Source: an uncultured Lachnospiraceae bacterium
GTDB lineage: Bacteria; Bacillota; Clostridia; Lachnospirales; Lachnospiraceae
Length of the DNA: 49,696 nt
Assembly (NCBI GenBank): GCA_937950565.1
Contig: CALFCS010000023.1
Coordinates: forward strand, 1-49,696
Direction: 5' to 3'
How positions within the stretch are numbered: position 1 is the stretch's first letter; each line of letters begins with the position of its first letter. Position numbers and translations under genes: made by a program. A model generated the notes under the pieces. It did not search any database. It was not told where the DNA came from and saw only the letters and a list, made by a program, of their open reading frames with translations. This document shows positions 34,439-43,095 of the stretch, piece by piece.

Positions 34439-34480
34439 AAAAGAGGGAGTCGCCTTGATTTGTGCGGCTCCCTCTTTTTA
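34439..34480 (+). terminator. Strong terminator after phosphofructokinase copy 1
   Basis: AAAAGAGGGAGTCGC, a loop, then GCGGCTCCCTCTTTTT with a long T run. The stem also serves the opposite strand, where the GH43 gene ends 17 bases away. Confidence 0.9.
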
Positions 34481-34496
34481 TGTTCTATAACATTTT

Positions 34497-36059
34497 TTAC
34501 TTTTCTATATTTTCTATAAATCTCTGCACAATGGCAGCACATTCTGCACGTACAGCATTTCCCTGTGGATCAAGTCTGGTCTCGTTATCTTTTCCCTTGA
34601 TAATTCCATTATCAACTGCCCAAACCATTGCCTTTTTTGCAAATTCATTTACATTTCCAGCATCCACAAACTTCTCAAGATTTCCGCTTGTCTCTACATT
34701 AACTTTCAAGTAATCCGCATATCGATACATCATAACCGCCATCTGCTCACGATTAATATTATCTGCTGTTCCAAATAATCCAGTATCTTCATATCCATTT
34801 ACTACCTTAGCGCTGGCAGCCCATACAATTGCGTCTGTATACCACATGTCATCTTCTACATCCGCAAAAACTTCCTTATATGACATCTCCGGAGAGCCAC
34901 TCATTCGATGTACCATAACTGCAAACTGCGCACGTACTAATGCATCATTAGGTCCAAACTGTGTTTTATTAAGACCTTTCATAATTCCATGATCATACAC
35001 ATATTGTACATTTTCTGTAAACCAATCTGTCTCCTGTACATCCTCAAAAATATCTTCCACCGGAATTTTTTCTGGTGTTTCTGAAACATAAACCGTGTCC
35101 TTCTCCTTATCCTCTATCAAATAACGAAACGCTGGATGACTCTTTCCATTTGGAGCATGATAACAAATCATTGTCTGTCCCTCCAAATTTTCAAAAATCA
35201 TACAATGACCGCCATCTGTTCCCACATCAAAACGCTCCTCTGACAATATCCACTTTCCGTCCAGTCTTCCATTATCAGAATATGCGATTCCCATGTTATA
35301 TCCATCCTCTGACATTGATGAAAACAGACAAATCAGTTTTCCTGTAGATGTTTTATAGAAACACGGCCCATCATTTAAAACCATTCCGCCGAATGCTGCA
35401 ACCGGCCAGGAACACTCAGATACATCAAACAGCTTAAACTGCTGGCTTGCAAATCCATCTAATGTATGATTCAATTCCACTGCATAAATACCGTCTGCGC
35501 CCTGAGAATAAACCATATACATTTTTCCATCCTCTTCATAAAGGGTCGCATCAATATCATCATCTTCTTCCGGAGTAAATGGATACTCTGTTGTCGGTTC
35601 AAAAGGTCCCAAAGGATTTTTTGATTTAAACAGCTGAATTCCCTTGTTTTCTCTTCCACTTCCTCCCATGGAGCCATATAAATAAAATTCATTATCAATA
35701 TAATAAATTTCCGGTGCCCAGTACTGCTTATCAGCCCAAAAACTTCCATCGTTTTTGAAAATCGTATAAGGCCCCGCCCAATTTTCCAAATCTTCACTTA
35801 CCCATACTGGAAAACTGTCCATCTGACCGCCAAAAGCATTCGTTCCATCTGTTCCATACATATAATATTTTCCTTCATATACTACAATGTATGGGTCTCG
35901 AATCAAAATATCCTCTGCTTTTAAATTATAATTATAAGCTTGTTCTTCCGTAACTGTTAACTGTGCATCTGCCGCGTAAATTGTCTGACTTCCGATACTC
36001 ACTGACAACATAAATGTCAAAATCATCGCAAATGCTAATAATCTCTTTCTCATTTTCAT
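34497..36059 (-). CDS. SLH-anchored GH43 glycoside hydrolase
   Basis: A 520-residue secreted enzyme. Signal peptide (MKMRKRLLAFAMILTFMLSV to YAA), a five-blade beta-propeller GH43-type catalytic domain (about 45-335) with base Asp in LIRDPYIVVYEGKYYMYG, WAPEIYYIDNEFYLYGS, a pKa-tuning Asp in DDIDATLYEEDGKMYMVY, and GGMVLNDGPCFYK; then three SLH repeats (about 340-520, e.g. FEDVQETDWFTENVQYVYDH). It would cut arabinan, xylan or similar plant or host glycans at the cell surface. AGGAGG lies 12 bases before the ATG. The divergent AraC gene next door is the likely regulator. Confidence 0.88.
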   Translation of the reverse strand: MKMRKRLLAFAMILTFMLSVSIGSQTIYAADAQLTVTEEQAYNYNLKAEDILIRDPYIVVYEGKYYMYGTDGTNAFGGQMDSFPVWVSEDLENWAGPYTIFKNDGSFWADKQYWAPEIYYIDNEFYLYGSMGGSGRENKGIQLFKSKNPLGPFEPTTEYPFTPEEDDDIDATLYEEDGKMYMVYSQGADGIYAVELNHTLDGFASQQFKLFDVSECSWPVAAFGGMVLNDGPCFYKTSTGKLICLFSSMSEDGYNMGIAYSDNGRLDGKWILSEERFDVGTDGGHCMIFENLEGQTMICYHAPNGKSHPAFRYLIEDKEKDTVYVSETPEKIPVEDIFEDVQETDWFTENVQYVYDHGIMKGLNKTQFGPNDALVRAQFAVMVHRMSGSPEMSYKEVFADVEDDMWYTDAIVWAASAKVVNGYEDTGLFGTADNINREQMAVMMYRYADYLKVNVETSGNLEKFVDAGNVNEFAKKAMVWAVDNGIIKGKDNETRLDPQGNAVRAECAAIVQRFIENIEK

Positions 36060-36250
36060 TTAATATCATAACCTCCTGCTATTTTTTTGAATGCATTCAT
36101 TAATATGACAATAACATTTCTTTTCAAATATGAAGATGCCAAATCTTGCTCTTTCTTTGCCTTTTCATGATTTTTAACAGAAATATTGATTTTTCAAAAA
36201 AATATACTTAAAATATTAAACAAAAGAAAGAAAGGACTCCTGGTATAAAA

Positions 36251-37399
36251 ATGACAGCCCTTATTACAGATATTAACAAAATTCGATCTGTTTCCAATAC
36301 AAAATACAAAAAATATAAAACTGCCCTGCCCTTTCCAAAAGCTTTACAGATAGCATTTCAGACAGAAACACGCCCCAGCGATTGTTTTGCTTATCCGGAA
36401 TATTCAGGCTTTTTGTCTTATGAAGAATTTTGGAATTATATAGGAAACATCCCGGTAATAGAACCATCCTCCCCTTTTTCGCCTCCAACGAATCCAATTT
36501 CAAAGCAATACAAAATGTATGGAAATTTTTATCTAACTGAACACGCAATCTTTTCAAACGGAATGGACATTAATATTTACACACATCTGCCATTCATTAA
36601 TGATGGGTTTCACACACATGATCACTTTGAATTAAATTATGTTTATCACGGCAAGGCTGATTTCTGCTTTGAAGATGAGCATCTCATCCTTGATGAGGGT
36701 ACATTATTAATTATCGCCCCTGACTCTCCCCATAATGTCAGGGCATTTGAAAATGACCTTATTATATCTATCATGATACGCAAAACAACTTTTAATAAGA
36801 TTTTCTGGTCACTGCTTAACAATGATACACTACTCTCCGCTTTTTTCCGAAACTCTCTGAAACAAAATAATGAACGGAATTATCTGATTTTTCAGACCGA
36901 CAATGAAGTGATTATTCAAAGTTATATACAAAAACTCATGGCTGAATTTGGAATCAAGGATTCACTTTGTAATAACAATATGATTTGCATCCTCTCCTTA
37001 TTTTTTGCCACTGTATTAAGAAAATACAGTAATACTACGCGTTTTTATAATATTCAGGAGCTACTTGACAAACACAGTAATCTAAACATACTGTTTCAAT
37101 ACATGCGTCAAAATTATAATACGATTACTTTAAAGGATGTAGCCGAAAAATTTCACTACAGTGAATCTTTTTTCAGCAGACTGATTCAGAAAAATTTTGG
37201 GAAACCATTCTCTGTATTAATCCGGGAACTCCGCCTGTCACATGCCCAGGAATTGCTTCGATACAGTAACTATACGCTTGAAGAAATATGTGGCATCATA
37301 GGGTATAATTCTGTCAGCGCATTTAGCCGTGCATACAAAGCATATTACGGAATCGCACCCGGTAATGCCCGAAACGAAGACACATCATCTCCGTTTTAA
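36251..37399 (+). CDS. AraC-family regulator with cupin sensor domain
   Basis: A 382-residue regulator. A cupin-like sugar-binding domain is seen at about 105-200 (HDHFELNYVYHGKADFCFED, LIIAPDSPHNVRAF) and the double HTH at about 280-375 (ITLKDVAEKFHYSESFFSRL, LLRYSNYTLEEICGIIGYNS, FSRAYKAYYGIAPGNAR). It is transcribed away from the SLH-anchored GH43 gene with 190 bases between, so control of that gene by a sugar signal is likely. The ribosome binding site is weak. Confidence 0.9.
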   Translation: MTALITDINKIRSVSNTKYKKYKTALPFPKALQIAFQTETRPSDCFAYPEYSGFLSYEEFWNYIGNIPVIEPSSPFSPPTNPISKQYKMYGNFYLTEHAIFSNGMDINIYTHLPFINDGFHTHDHFELNYVYHGKADFCFEDEHLILDEGTLLIIAPDSPHNVRAFENDLIISIMIRKTTFNKIFWSLLNNDTLLSAFFRNSLKQNNERNYLIFQTDNEVIIQSYIQKLMAEFGIKDSLCNNNMICILSLFFATVLRKYSNTTRFYNIQELLDKHSNLNILFQYMRQNYNTITLKDVAEKFHYSESFFSRLIQKNFGKPFSVLIRELRLSHAQELLRYSNYTLEEICGIIGYNSVSAFSRAYKAYYGIAPGNARNEDTSSPF

Positions 37400-37552
37400 G
37401 GCATCTTTCTATCCACCTGTTCATAATTTGTTCATTTTTCTTTCAATAATCTTTCACACCTTTAACATTATTTCTTCACAGCTGTTCCATATACTATAAG
37501 TATCAGATAAGCAAACAATAATTATTTAGCAAGAAACTTTTTCATAATACAA

Positions 37553-37581
37553 GCCGGGAATCACGAAAGTGATTACCCGGC
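37553..37581 (-). terminator. Hairpin between AraC and CYTH genes
   Basis: GCCGGGAATCAC, GAAA loop, GTGATTACCCGGC with one bulge. The T run (TTGTATT) favours minus-strand termination after the CYTH gene. Confidence 0.65.
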
Positions 37582-37613
37582 ATCCTCCCTTTTAAGGGCA
37601 AATATAGAGAATA

Positions 37614-38108
37614 TCACATTCTTGTCTGCACCCAATAAGCGCCCATGCTCGAATTTGGCTCTCCAGTACAATCATCATTCAGATAACTTTCCATACCAAC
37701 TGCCTCAGCTTTCCATTCTCTCGCTTCTTTTTCCGATTGAAATTCAATTTCGGCATACCAGAATGCAGTCTCCAGACCTTCGTCCACATGATTCACCTCC
37801 AGATGCTTCCCATCCGGCAAAAGATATGTCCGCCGCTCCTTTTGGATCAAAGGTTTTCCAATCAACTCCTGCAGCTTCGCAAACAAGTCTTCGTCTATCT
37901 TCGTCTCTATCTCCTGACGGCTCAGGCCATCTGCACTTGGAGCTCCTTTAAAACACAAAATCAAATCTGTTTCCCCGCCTTGCAATGCTTCTCTGCGAAT
38001 CCGCACGGTAGGTCTTACGCAGACATATCCCTGCTCCATCTGATATGATTCCAGCAATGGCAAACCTGTTGGCCATTCCTTTACCATCCATTTGCGTTCA
38101 ATCTCCAT
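37614..38108 (-). CDS. CYTH-domain protein (triphosphate tunnel metalloenzyme-like)
   Basis: A 164-residue CYTH protein with the signature E-x-E-x-K at its very N-terminus (MEIERKWMV) and alternating charged strands with Arg/Lys and Glu (VRPTVRIRRE, LSRQEIETKIDEDLF, RRTYLLPDGKHLEVNHVDEG, WYAEIEFQSEKEAREW), as in triphosphate tunnel enzymes. Many bacterial members are inorganic triphosphatases. It follows the pseudokinase gene after 116 bases on the same strand, perhaps as one unit. Confidence 0.87.
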   Translation of the reverse strand: MEIERKWMVKEWPTGLPLLESYQMEQGYVCVRPTVRIRREALQGGETDLILCFKGAPSADGLSRQEIETKIDEDLFAKLQELIGKPLIQKERRTYLLPDGKHLEVNHVDEGLETAFWYAEIEFQSEKEAREWKAEAVGMESYLNDDCTGEPNSSMGAYWVQTRM

Positions 38109-38224
38109 CTTTCAACAACTCCTTGTAATATACTTCTATTCATTTTACATTGCCTTATTATTTAAGTCAATAACACGCAAGCTAACTTTCACAGTACAAT
38201 CCTGACGGATGATTGCGAAAGAAC

Positions 38225-38806
38225 TCAAAGCAAGTGTTTTTTGCGCTCGTGATATACAGGAAGCTGTCTTCGGAGTTCGGACACCTGGGCATATGCCCCT
38301 TTTGAATGCCTGTTCAGGCTTTTTTTTATGATTTTCTGAAAACGGATTTCCTCCCACAGAGTAAGGTTCGGATCCGGCTGCGACATGGCTAACAGATATT
38401 GAATTGTTTTTCCCAGGCCATAAATATCAAGGGAAACACTCTCGGTCTGATAATAAGCTTCTTCCGGCGGAAGAAAATGCTCTCTTACTTTTCTTCTTCT
38501 CATCAGCAAAAGTTCCTGTTCACTTGATTTTGCATTCATATCAAGTAAATAAAGCATTTTTTCTTTTGTAATAATAATACTGTACGGATTCACATATCGG
38601 TAACACGGATTTCCACGACATTTATGAATATACTCCAACTGTTTTGCCAACTCATGAATCCACGAAAATAATTGTTCTTTTGAAAGATTTGGATGATACT
38701 TAAGCCATTGAATCAGAGGTTTTCCCTCCACATATTCAGAACTTACATAACATTTCTCGTTATGCTCGATCAGGCGCAGTACATCATATCCTCCTGTTTC
38801 CTTCAT
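38225..38806 (-). CDS. Pseudokinase: kinase fold lacking catalytic residues and N-lobe
   Basis: A 193-residue protein similar to bacterial Ser/Thr kinases from the hinge on (YVSSEYVEGKPLIQWLKYHP, FSWIHELAKQLEYIHKCRGN). The catalytic loop HRDxKPxNI reads YRYVNPYSI and DFG reads LDMNA, so the catalytic Asp and the metal Asp are both gone or changed; most of the N-lobe with its ATP lysine is missing too. PPEEAYYQTESVSLDIYGLG keeps the APE-like segment. GAGGTGGT lies just before the ATG at 38806. It is likely a regulatory or binding protein, or a decaying gene. Confidence 0.75.
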   Translation of the reverse strand: MKETGGYDVLRLIEHNEKCYVSSEYVEGKPLIQWLKYHPNLSKEQLFSWIHELAKQLEYIHKCRGNPCYRYVNPYSIIITKEKMLYLLDMNAKSSEQELLLMRRRKVREHFLPPEEAYYQTESVSLDIYGLGKTIQYLLAMSQPDPNLTLWEEIRFQKIIKKSLNRHSKGAYAQVSELRRQLPVYHERKKHLL

Positions 38807-38970
38807 TTGCACCACCTCAATTCATTTGTATTGTCTCATGTTTCGGAAAATGTAATCCGAATGGTTTCTGACATTGCTTTCTGACTGATAAGAATAAAAA
38901 TCAGATATAAAATAGAGTGGTTATATCGTAATTTATTTCAGAAAAAAATGCAAGCCACAAAACGTTGCAC

Positions 38971-39013
38971 AAAAAAAGTGAGCATACCACTCTTCTTTCT
39001 GTGATATGCCCAC
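38971..39013 (-). terminator. Terminator after phosphofructokinase copy 2
   Basis: The minus strand reads GTGGGCATATCAC, a loop, GTGGTATGCTCAC, then TTTTTTT. It lies 28 bases beyond the stop at 39041. The gap to the pseudokinase (38807-38970) shows nothing else. Confidence 0.85.
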
Positions 39014-39040
39014 ATCCCTCATATTTCTCTCTTGTAACTT

Positions 39041-40288
39041 TTATTTCTCGCTTAACTCTCTTGGAGTATATAAGTGTCTCGGAATACCATCTACCATAAC
39101 CGGAGACACATCACCCTGAATAAGTGGTCTTACGTAAGAAATAAACTCATTTGTCACATAAGTTCCTTCCTCATTTACCCACTCTCTTGGAACGAGCTTC
39201 TCATCATTCGCAATTTTGTGCACATCTTTTACTTCTGTTCCACACTGATACGGATCATCGGATAATCTCTGAAGCACAACCATTTTTCCTGAATCTCCTT
39301 CATCAGCAGCCTTTACAGCAGCGCCTCCAACCTGGTATGCTTCCAGAATATCTACACGTGACGCAGCATGAGATGCAGAACGCTGTAATGTACTAAGCTC
39401 GATAGAACGTGTCTTACATCCGATTTCACCTGCAATATAGCTTGCAAGGTAAGATGCTGTTCCGGATAACTGTTTGTGGCCGAATGCATCTACGAAATCA
39501 ACACTGCTTCCAAGTTCGCATATATACGTTCCGTCGGCTGTATGGATTCCTTCAGACACAGCAACAACAACAGAAGGCTTCTTCTCTAACAGTTTTCTTA
39601 CTTTCTCTCCGAACTTCTCCAGCTCGAATGGCAGCTCCGGCAGATAAATCAAATCCGGGCCTTCACAGTCCTCACCCTTTGACAACGCAGCCGCACCTGT
39701 AAGCCATCCTGCATTTCTTCCCATAATCTCTACGATAGATACCAGACCATTGCTGTATTCCAGACAGAAACTGTCACGGATAATTTCTTTCATAGAAGTA
39801 CCAATATATTTCGCAGCACTTCCATAACCCGGTGTATGGTCTGTAAGCGCAAGGTCATTATCAATTGTCTTCGGGCATCCGATAAATCTTGTCGGGTGTC
39901 CTGTAATGATTGCGTAATCCGATAACTTCTTGATAGTATCCATAGAATCATTACCGCCGATATAGATAAATGCTTCAATATCGAGCTTGTCCAGAATACC
40001 GAAAATTCTCTCGTATACATCTCTGTCTTCATGAATCTCCGGAAGCTTATAACGGCAGGAACCTAAGAAAGCTGCCGGAGTTCTCTTCAATAACTCTGCA
40101 TCCAGCTCTGTCTTAATATGATCTGACAGATCAATATACTTTTCTTCTAATAACCCCTGCACACCATGCAGCATTCCATATACTTTATTTGCCCCACGAT
40201 CTTTCGCTGTACGATAGACACCTGCAAGACTTGAATTAATTGCAGCTGTCGGTCCACCTGACTGTCCTACAATAACATTTCTTTTCAT
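39041..40288 (-). CDS. pfp: Phosphofructokinase, probable diphosphate-dependent type (copy 2)
   Basis: A 415-residue paralogue of the enzyme at 33210-34430 with the same donor motifs, IGGNDSMDTIKKL and GCPKTIDNDLALTDHTPGYG, and GQSGGPTAAINSSLAGVYRT at the N-terminus. Catalytic Asp of TIDND and the substrate segment VEIMGRNAGWLTGAA are intact. The C-terminal half has diverged more (e.g. SASHAASRVDILEAYQVGGA). Why two are kept 5 kb apart is not clear; different regulation or substrate preference (for example sedoheptulose 7-phosphate) is possible. AAGGGAT precedes the ATG. Confidence 0.88.
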   Translation of the reverse strand: MKRNVIVGQSGGPTAAINSSLAGVYRTAKDRGANKVYGMLHGVQGLLEEKYIDLSDHIKTELDAELLKRTPAAFLGSCRYKLPEIHEDRDVYERIFGILDKLDIEAFIYIGGNDSMDTIKKLSDYAIITGHPTRFIGCPKTIDNDLALTDHTPGYGSAAKYIGTSMKEIIRDSFCLEYSNGLVSIVEIMGRNAGWLTGAAALSKGEDCEGPDLIYLPELPFELEKFGEKVRKLLEKKPSVVVAVSEGIHTADGTYICELGSSVDFVDAFGHKQLSGTASYLASYIAGEIGCKTRSIELSTLQRSASHAASRVDILEAYQVGGAAVKAADEGDSGKMVVLQRLSDDPYQCGTEVKDVHKIANDEKLVPREWVNEEGTYVTNEFISYVRPLIQGDVSPVMVDGIPRHLYTPRELSEK

Positions 40289-40366
40289 ATATCCGATCCC
40301 TTTCTTTTCTAAATTTTCATTAACATTACCATTCTATTATATTTTTGTCGAAATGTCTATAAAAAC

Positions 40367-41860
40367 TTAGTTTTTTGCCCAACCATATGCATATGTCACT
40401 GCCTTATTCCAGCCTTTTATCTTCTCACACCTGTCTTCTTCACTTATTTCAGGAACAAAAATATGCTCTGTCTCACGATTTCCCATAACTTCCTCTTTAT
40501 TTTTCCAATAACCGACTGCAAGACCCGCAAGGTATGCGGCTCCCATCGCCGTAGTCTCAATACAGCCGGGACGTTCTACCGGAGCTCCCGTAATATCTGC
40601 CTGCGTCTGCATCAGGAAATTGTTCGCACTCGCCCCTCCGTCTACTTTCAGTACGCTCAGCTTAATCCCCGAATCCGCTTCCATTGCTTTAACCACGTCG
40701 TTAACCTGATATGCCAGCGACTCCAGTGTTGCACGGATGATATGATACTTTCCGGTTCCTCTGGTGAGACCTACAATCGTGCCTCTTGCATAAGGGTCCC
40801 AGTGCGGCGCTCCAAGTCCTGTAAATGCAGGGACAACATAACAGCCATTTGTATCTTCTACTTTTTTTGCCATATATTCGGAATCTGCCGCCGAATCAAT
40901 CAGACGCATTTCATCACGAAGCCACTGAATTGCCGCACCTGCAACAAATATAGAGCCTTCCAGCGCATAATAAACCTTTCCTTCCAGCCCCCAGGCAATT
41001 GTCGTCACAAGCCCATTGTCAGAAAATACCGGCTTCTCCCCTGTATTCATGAGTAGAAAACAACCGGTTCCATATGTGTTTTTTGCCTCTCCAGCTCCAA
41101 AACAGGTCTGACCAAACAATGCAGACTGCTGGTCTCCAGCCGCACCACTGATTGGAATTGCCCCGCCAAAAAATGCGGTGTCTGTCTCACCATATAGGTA
41201 ACTGGACGGTCTCACTTCCGGAAGCATACTCTCCGGAATCCCGATTAATTCTAATATTTCCTTATCCCATTCAAGCGTGTTAATGTTAAAAAGCAGAGTC
41301 CGTGATGCATTCGAATAATCTGTCACGTGTACACGGCCTTTCGTCAGCTTCCAGATAAGCCATGTCTCAACCGTTCCAAATAAAAGTTCTCCTCTTTCTG
41401 CCTTCTCTCTCGCCCCCTCCACATGGTCAAGAATCCACTTTATCTTTGTTCCGGAGAAATAGGCATCAATAATGAGACCTGTCTTCTTTCTGAAAAATTC
41501 TGTATACCCCTGTTCCTTCAAGGAATCACAATACTCTGCCGTCCGCCTGCACTGCCAGACAATCGCATGGCAGACAGGTTCTCCGGTTGTCTTATCCCAG
41601 ACAATTGCAGTCTCCCTTTGGTTCGTAATTCCGATTGCCGCAATATTTTCTGCCGATGCACCGATTTTGCTCATCGCCTCTACGGCAACCCCCAGCTGCG
41701 TCGACCATATCTCATCCGCATCATGCTCAACCCAGCCCGGCTTAGGAAAATACTGTGTAAATTCCTTTTGCGCCACACTGCATATTTTCCCCTGCTCATT
41801 AAAAAGAATGCATCGGTTGCTTGTCGTTCCGGCATCTAATGACATAATATATTTTTCCAT
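40367..41860 (-). CDS. glpK: Glycerol kinase
   Basis: A 497-residue FGGY-family kinase making glycerol 3-phosphate. It starts MEKYIMSLDAGTTSNRCILF (phosphate loop), with NQRETAIVWDKTTGEPVCHA, WQCRRTAEYCD, GAAGDQQSALFGQTCFGAGE, YGTGCFLLMNTG and the C-terminal VDGGASANNFLMQTQADI. All key motifs are intact and length is normal. No glycerol facilitator or glpD gene is nearby. Confidence 0.96.
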   Translation of the reverse strand: MEKYIMSLDAGTTSNRCILFNEQGKICSVAQKEFTQYFPKPGWVEHDADEIWSTQLGVAVEAMSKIGASAENIAAIGITNQRETAIVWDKTTGEPVCHAIVWQCRRTAEYCDSLKEQGYTEFFRKKTGLIIDAYFSGTKIKWILDHVEGAREKAERGELLFGTVETWLIWKLTKGRVHVTDYSNASRTLLFNINTLEWDKEILELIGIPESMLPEVRPSSYLYGETDTAFFGGAIPISGAAGDQQSALFGQTCFGAGEAKNTYGTGCFLLMNTGEKPVFSDNGLVTTIAWGLEGKVYYALEGSIFVAGAAIQWLRDEMRLIDSAADSEYMAKKVEDTNGCYVVPAFTGLGAPHWDPYARGTIVGLTRGTGKYHIIRATLESLAYQVNDVVKAMEADSGIKLSVLKVDGGASANNFLMQTQADITGAPVERPGCIETTAMGAAYLAGLAVGYWKNKEEVMGNRETEHIFVPEISEEDRCEKIKGWNKAVTYAYGWAKN

Positions 41861-41974
41861 AGATTTTTCATCCTCCCGTATTCTATGGATACCATTATAT
41901 CATTTTGTCAGCCTGATGAGTAGCCATTGCCTGTATTTTGTCTGAAGCGTTTTCTTTTACTTGACCATTCACAT

Positions 41975-42772
41975 TTACATATTAATTTTACTTTTCTGCA
42001 GCTTCACGCAGCTCCTGCAATATGACCAGGTCATAACAAGCCACACAATTCCCACAATGAAAACAGCCATGGCGCCCGTATTCCATAATAAATGTCCAAT
42101 CATCGTGACACATAAAAGCACCGGCAAAAACTGAGAAAGAAAGAGATACGTCTTATAAGAAGACTGATAAATAATTTCTCTTTCTGCTTCATCACAGCTT
42201 TCCAGCCACTGCTTCTGGAATTTCAGGCTTGTAGGGTCCGCCTTCTTTTCCGGACATATGCGCTGTATTTTCTTTACGTATCTCACTGACCATAATCCAC
42301 TGTAAAAGAAAATAATGATAAAGATCACCATAGCTGCCAGAAGGGAAAATAACGCGCCGTCTTCTCCGGCCAGAGATTCTATATAACGCACAGAAAACCC
42401 ATTCATTAACATAACGATTGCCAGGACATCAAAGAACACATTGCCCGTAGTTCCGATCGCTCCCATTTTTTCCATCTGGTATTCAATCTTATCTCCATCT
42501 TCATCGCTCACATCTTTTGCCTTGTTAAATAACACAGACAAACGATTCAACAATATTTCCCCAAAGAGAATAGAAAGAACCAGGAGAACCGCCATAACAG
42601 GCAGTATATATGTCTGAACCACCTGAATCCCGCCTTTTACTACATCCGCAACAGGAGCCATATCAAAAAATGATGTGAATGCCCCGACAACTCCTCCTAC
42701 CGTTATACATACCAACATGATTAATCCATATTTTATATAAGTATTCATCTTACCTTTTGCATTATTTTTCAT
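41975..42772 (-). CDS. DUF3169-like multi-pass membrane protein
   Basis: A 265-residue protein with about six hydrophobic segments (for example IKYGLIMLVCITVGGVVGAF, TYILPVMAVLLVLSILFGEI, LLAAMVIFIIIFFYSGLW). Such proteins are typically encoded next to a small YozG-type HTH regulator, as here: the reading frame overlaps the end of that gene by 11 bases. GGAGG lies 8 bases before the ATG at 42772, which is inside the HTH gene's last codons. Function unknown. Confidence 0.78.
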   Translation of the reverse strand: MKNNAKGKMNTYIKYGLIMLVCITVGGVVGAFTSFFDMAPVADVVKGGIQVVQTYILPVMAVLLVLSILFGEILLNRLSVLFNKAKDVSDEDGDKIEYQMEKMGAIGTTGNVFFDVLAIVMLMNGFSVRYIESLAGEDGALFSLLAAMVIFIIIFFYSGLWSVRYVKKIQRICPEKKADPTSLKFQKQWLESCDEAEREIIYQSSYKTYLFLSQFLPVLLCVTMIGHLLWNTGAMAVFIVGIVWLVMTWSYCRSCVKLQKSKINM

Positions 42773-42980
42773 CTTGTTCATCCTCCTCATATGAAAAAAT
42801 ATCTTCCACCGTAACCCCGCATATTCGGGCTATCTTCAGCGCAAGCGCCACCGAGGGCGAATAATCGCCTCTCTCTATCAGACTGATTGTCTGACGGGAA
42901 ACACCGCATAACTTCCCCATCTCCGTCTGATTGATTCCCAGCTGAGAACGGTATTCCTTTAATTCATTGTATAATGGCAT
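42762..42980 (-). CDS. Small XRE/YozG-type HTH regulator
   Basis: A 72-residue Cro/CI-type protein: ELKEYRSQLGINQTEMGKLC, GVSRQTISLIERGDYSPSVA and LALKIARICGVTVEDIFSYE. It lies directly behind two inverted repeats that look like its own operators, and is coupled to the membrane-protein gene. It probably represses its own operon. Confidence 0.9.
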   Translation of the reverse strand: MPLYNELKEYRSQLGINQTEMGKLCGVSRQTISLIERGDYSPSVALALKIARICGVTVEDIFSYEEDEQDEK

Positions 42981-43017
42981 TCGTTACACCTCCATCTTCT
43001 TATTTCAATCGATTGAA

Positions 43018-43075
43018 TTGACAACTTTTCTTGTCAAAATAATTATAGTATTGACAAATAAAGTTGTCAATACTA
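43018..43075. promoter_or_regulatory. Two inverted-repeat operators before the HTH/DUF3169 operon
   Basis: AGTATTGACA (43048-43057) and its complement TGTCAATACT (43066-43075) form a perfect 10-bp inverted repeat with an 8-base spacer. A second pair, TTGACA (43018-43023) and TGTCAA (43032-43037), also has an 8-base spacer. Both repeat the half-site TTGACA. A further palindrome, TTCAATCGATTGAA, sits just downstream (43005-43018). All lie within 100 bases before the HTH start codon. Confidence 0.75.
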
Positions 43076-43095
43076 TATGTAAAATTTTTTCTATT

